Source: Sphaerolaimus hirsutus
Lineage: Eukaryota; Nematoda; Chromadorea; Monhysterida; Sphaerolaimidae
Length of the DNA stretch: 64,000 nucleotides
NCBI GenBank assembly: GCA_964036195.1
Contig: OZ038456.1
Span: 6,324,001 to 6,388,000, forward strand
Direction of reading: 5' to 3'
The stretch's first letter is position 1, and the number at the start of each line of letters is the position of its first letter. Made by a program: the position numbers and the translations under genes. This document shows positions 61,512-64,000 of the stretch, in pieces. The notes beneath the pieces were generated by a model. The model worked only from the letters and a program-made list of their open reading frames with translations. It was not told the DNA's origin and ran no database searches.

Positions 61512-64000
61512 TGTCATGAATTTTCACCGGCTGCTTTTTACTCAACCAAATTCCACTATGGCAAACTGCCAAGTTTTACCGATCTCACACCTACTCGTTG
61601 GATGAGCGACAAAGTAAGGCAACGGAAAAGCAACTACCGATTGAATTCGCAACGCACAATGGTGAATTCACCGAAGTGAATGTCACAGGTGTACGCTACG
61701 TCAATTAAGTTAGCTTTTTAGCGAATGGCGTTTTTATCAACGCACTAGTAATTAGTTGAATGTCTAATTTACACCAAGGGGTCCGAAGTTTTTAGAAGAG
61801 ATTTTATTTTAGGCGATTTTTAGACTCAGAATTCACACATTCAGATAGAACACAGGGAACACACTGAGAGCGAGTTTCTAACCAGCGGCACAAAACCTTC
61901 GAAAATACTCCAAGAAATAAAACCGAAGCAATTTCGACTGAATCGACCCCTACGCTAAATTACGGTACGCTTTTATACGCAACAACATAAGCCAAGTCCA
62001 GACAACACTTCCACATACCACGAGAAGCATGCTTACAAACGATTTGACGGACACACGGAATTTGAAAACGGGCATACCTAAAATTATTCACGGCATCAGT
62101 TTACAGGATACGTCGATCAACTACACAAAAACACAAAGAATTCACGCGCCAAAAATCGGGTTGGGAACAAGAGCGAGTACAAAAATAGAAGAATGAGAAA
62201 ATGAACGAATGCGACAAGAATAAAAAGAACAGGAAAAACACACGAGATACTGTAAGAACTTGTTTTAGCGCGAAAAAAGTGGCGGGCGATTCAAAATTTA
62301 CTCAGCGAACTCTACCGAAAATCCAAAACCACCTCCACGAACGGGGAAACACACAGCAATTAGCGAAACAAATAGACACGCGAACAACAATCCCATCAGC
62401 AGAAATAACGTATAGTAAACGAAAATGACGTTGATATCCAAAGCGTAAGAAGCACACGTGTTATTAATGCACAACGAAAAAATGTCGTAAGTAGGATAAT
62501 CTATGATGAGATTAGGATACCGGTAAGGCGAACGGAATTAACTTTCACACTGACTGTCAGGGAAAAAATAAATTACGGTACCATTTTAAAGCCGCTTAGC
62601 GGAAATTCCACCAGAGTGATAAAATACGCACTCAAATCAGATCACATTTACACTTATCAAAATATTCGGGGAAAAAACAGGAAAAACAAGCGGCTTATTA
62701 TTTCATCTCTTTGTATAATAAAGATCAACCACGAAATTTGCATAAATTCCTAAATATCCAAATGTCAAGTTATCAGCTTTCTAGGGGAAAAGGAAATACT
62801 CAAAAAAAACAACAATCAATCCAGGATTAGGTAGACAAAAAATAGCGAAGTTGCAAACGTAAAAATCAGATAAAAATTAACATACGCGAGTTTTACCTAT
62901 TCCCTACCAAACCTAAAGTTAAAATGAATATGAAATCGGTATAACACTCAATAAAAATACGAACGCAAATGATTGGCAACTTAAAAGTTTATAAATTTCA
63001 ATCTTTTTAGCTCAAATGCATGTTTAGCTTGCATGACTTTTTTTAGAAGTTCGAAACTGAACAAACACTAAGTGAATCCACTGCCACATGCCGAAACGCA
63101 ACAGCCATTAACTACCGAAGACACTTATCTTTAGAAAATGACCACTCTCGCTGCTACACCACTCATTCTGCTACCAGAATGTTAATTAGTTAACCACGGC
63201 TTTTGATCCCATACGCACTGTGCAAAAACCACACCCCGAAAATACCGAACTGCTCAATTCACTCAAAAATAAGTACACTTGTCACTGTATGGGTGCTTGT
63301 TTCGATGAGATCGGCGGACTGGGCTGTTCTCACAACAAGCCGAGGGAGTAGGCATTTAGACATGCGATCATGCCTGTCGAGTTAGACTCGATTCTTTTAA
63401 TTACCTCTCATTTTCAACACCAATCATCACCGCACCTCTATAATCAGTGTACTTTTGTAAAATCGCTTGCAAATTAACTTTTGTTTCTTAATTCGGAAAT
63501 GCAGGAATGCACAGTACATACTAGATCAATAGCCACGGCCCTCACTTCAAAAAATGCAGCGAAAGTTAGTCAAAATTCAACCTATGTGCCCTCAGTTATC
63601 ACTGACCATTCACGCACTACGACACATAACTGCAGCGTCACTCTTTTTACTTAGAGAAAATAAATGAAACTTTGTTATGCAATCTAAACTGCTAATAGAA
63701 ATAGAAAAAATACTTTTAAATCAAACTGTCACAACTAAAATTGTTGCCAACTCACTTGTCTCACTTTCTTAAAAAAAACTACCTGATTAACTAAAAAAAA
63801 TTCTAAACAAATAAAAACAATTATTTACATCACAGCGTCAACTTTGTGTCAGATCCTCAATACCTCCAATCCTTTCCTTGGCCAAAAGGACACACATAAC
63901 ACAATGGGGCACCGGAAAAACGGAAATGCACGTTGCCACGTTGCCAACGTAGCGCAGCGATGTAGTCGAAAACGTCAACGCCACGTTCGCCCACCGAATC
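61512..64000 (-). repeat. 5' LTR of the Ty3/gypsy-like element, cut by window end
   Basis: Direct repeat of 33620-36107; begins TGTCATGAATTTTCACCGGC. It is upstream of gag in the element's orientation, so it holds the promoter. No TATA box or start site could be assigned with confidence. Confidence 0.9.

Larger units (their letters stand above)
33620..64000 (-). mobile_element. Giant Ty3/gypsy-like LTR retrotransposon carrying a UPF1-like helicase
   Basis: Two long direct repeats (33620-36107 and 61512-64000) flank gag, protease, RT, RNase H, integrase and a helicase gene, all on the minus strand. The domain order protease-RT-RNase H-integrase, a DD35E integrase and the GPY motif place it in Ty3/gypsy. 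Without the nested BEL element (12.6 kb) the element is more than 17.8 kb, far above the usual 5-10 kb. The right LTR is cut by the window end, so its outer boundary and target duplication cannot be checked. The inner LTR boundary on the left lies somewhere between 36107 and 36583. Two pol frameshifts and an in-frame TGA make this copy defective. Confidence 0.9.

Overview
The window is animal (invertebrate) nuclear DNA made almost entirely of transposable elements. No ordinary host gene, rRNA or CRISPR array could be supported. The animal assignment rests on an intact BEL/Pao LTR retrotransposon, a superfamily known only from metazoans. I cannot name the species; env-bearing BEL/Pao elements are well known in nematodes, among others, but that is only a hint.

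Bases 1-33619 are AT-rich, gene-free and packed with short non-autonomous DNA transposons, many nested in one another. Several have clear terminal inverted repeats (TIRs) and 8-bp target-site duplications (TSDs), the hAT-type signature. I sorted them into families by TIR: A (TAGGGTTGG), B (TAGGGTTCAAACGATAT), C (TAGTGATG, rich in GCGCC palindromes), E (CAGGGGTCT), F (TAGGGTGTCAAA), M (CAGTTGTTAAAA), P (CAGCATTCG), plus TA- or TAA-flanked foldbacks (D, H, O) and hairpins (I, J, K, L, R). Family F carries a captured, dead piece of BEL/Pao reverse transcriptase. It is present twice, each copy with a perfect 8-bp TSD, so the captured sequence has moved as part of a DNA transposon.

Bases 33620-64000 (the right edge cuts it off) are one very large Ty3/gypsy-like LTR retrotransposon on the minus strand. 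Its LTRs are at least 2.49 kb. Read from right to left it holds gag with a zinc knuckle, a hydrophobic segment, an aspartic protease, RT, RNase H, a DD35E integrase with a GPY motif and then, in the position usually taken by env, a roughly 1.5 kb-codon ORF for a UPF1-like superfamily 1 helicase with a low-complexity acidic tail. Two frameshifts in pol and one in-frame TGA near the start of the helicase break this copy.

The helicase ORF is split by a younger, complete BEL/Pao element (38287-50864, plus strand). That element has 1293-bp LTRs differing at two sites, a 5-bp TSD (CCTGT), and one 2.9-kb-codon ORF fusing gag, protease, RT, RNase H, integrase and a long C-terminal envelope-like glycoprotein region. 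The order of events is readable: the Ty3/gypsy element landed in a family M transposon, and the BEL element later landed in its helicase gene, between helicase motifs III and IV.

The best candidates for something undescribed are the LTR retrotransposon carrying a UPF1-like helicase and the hAT-type element carrying BEL/Pao pol.
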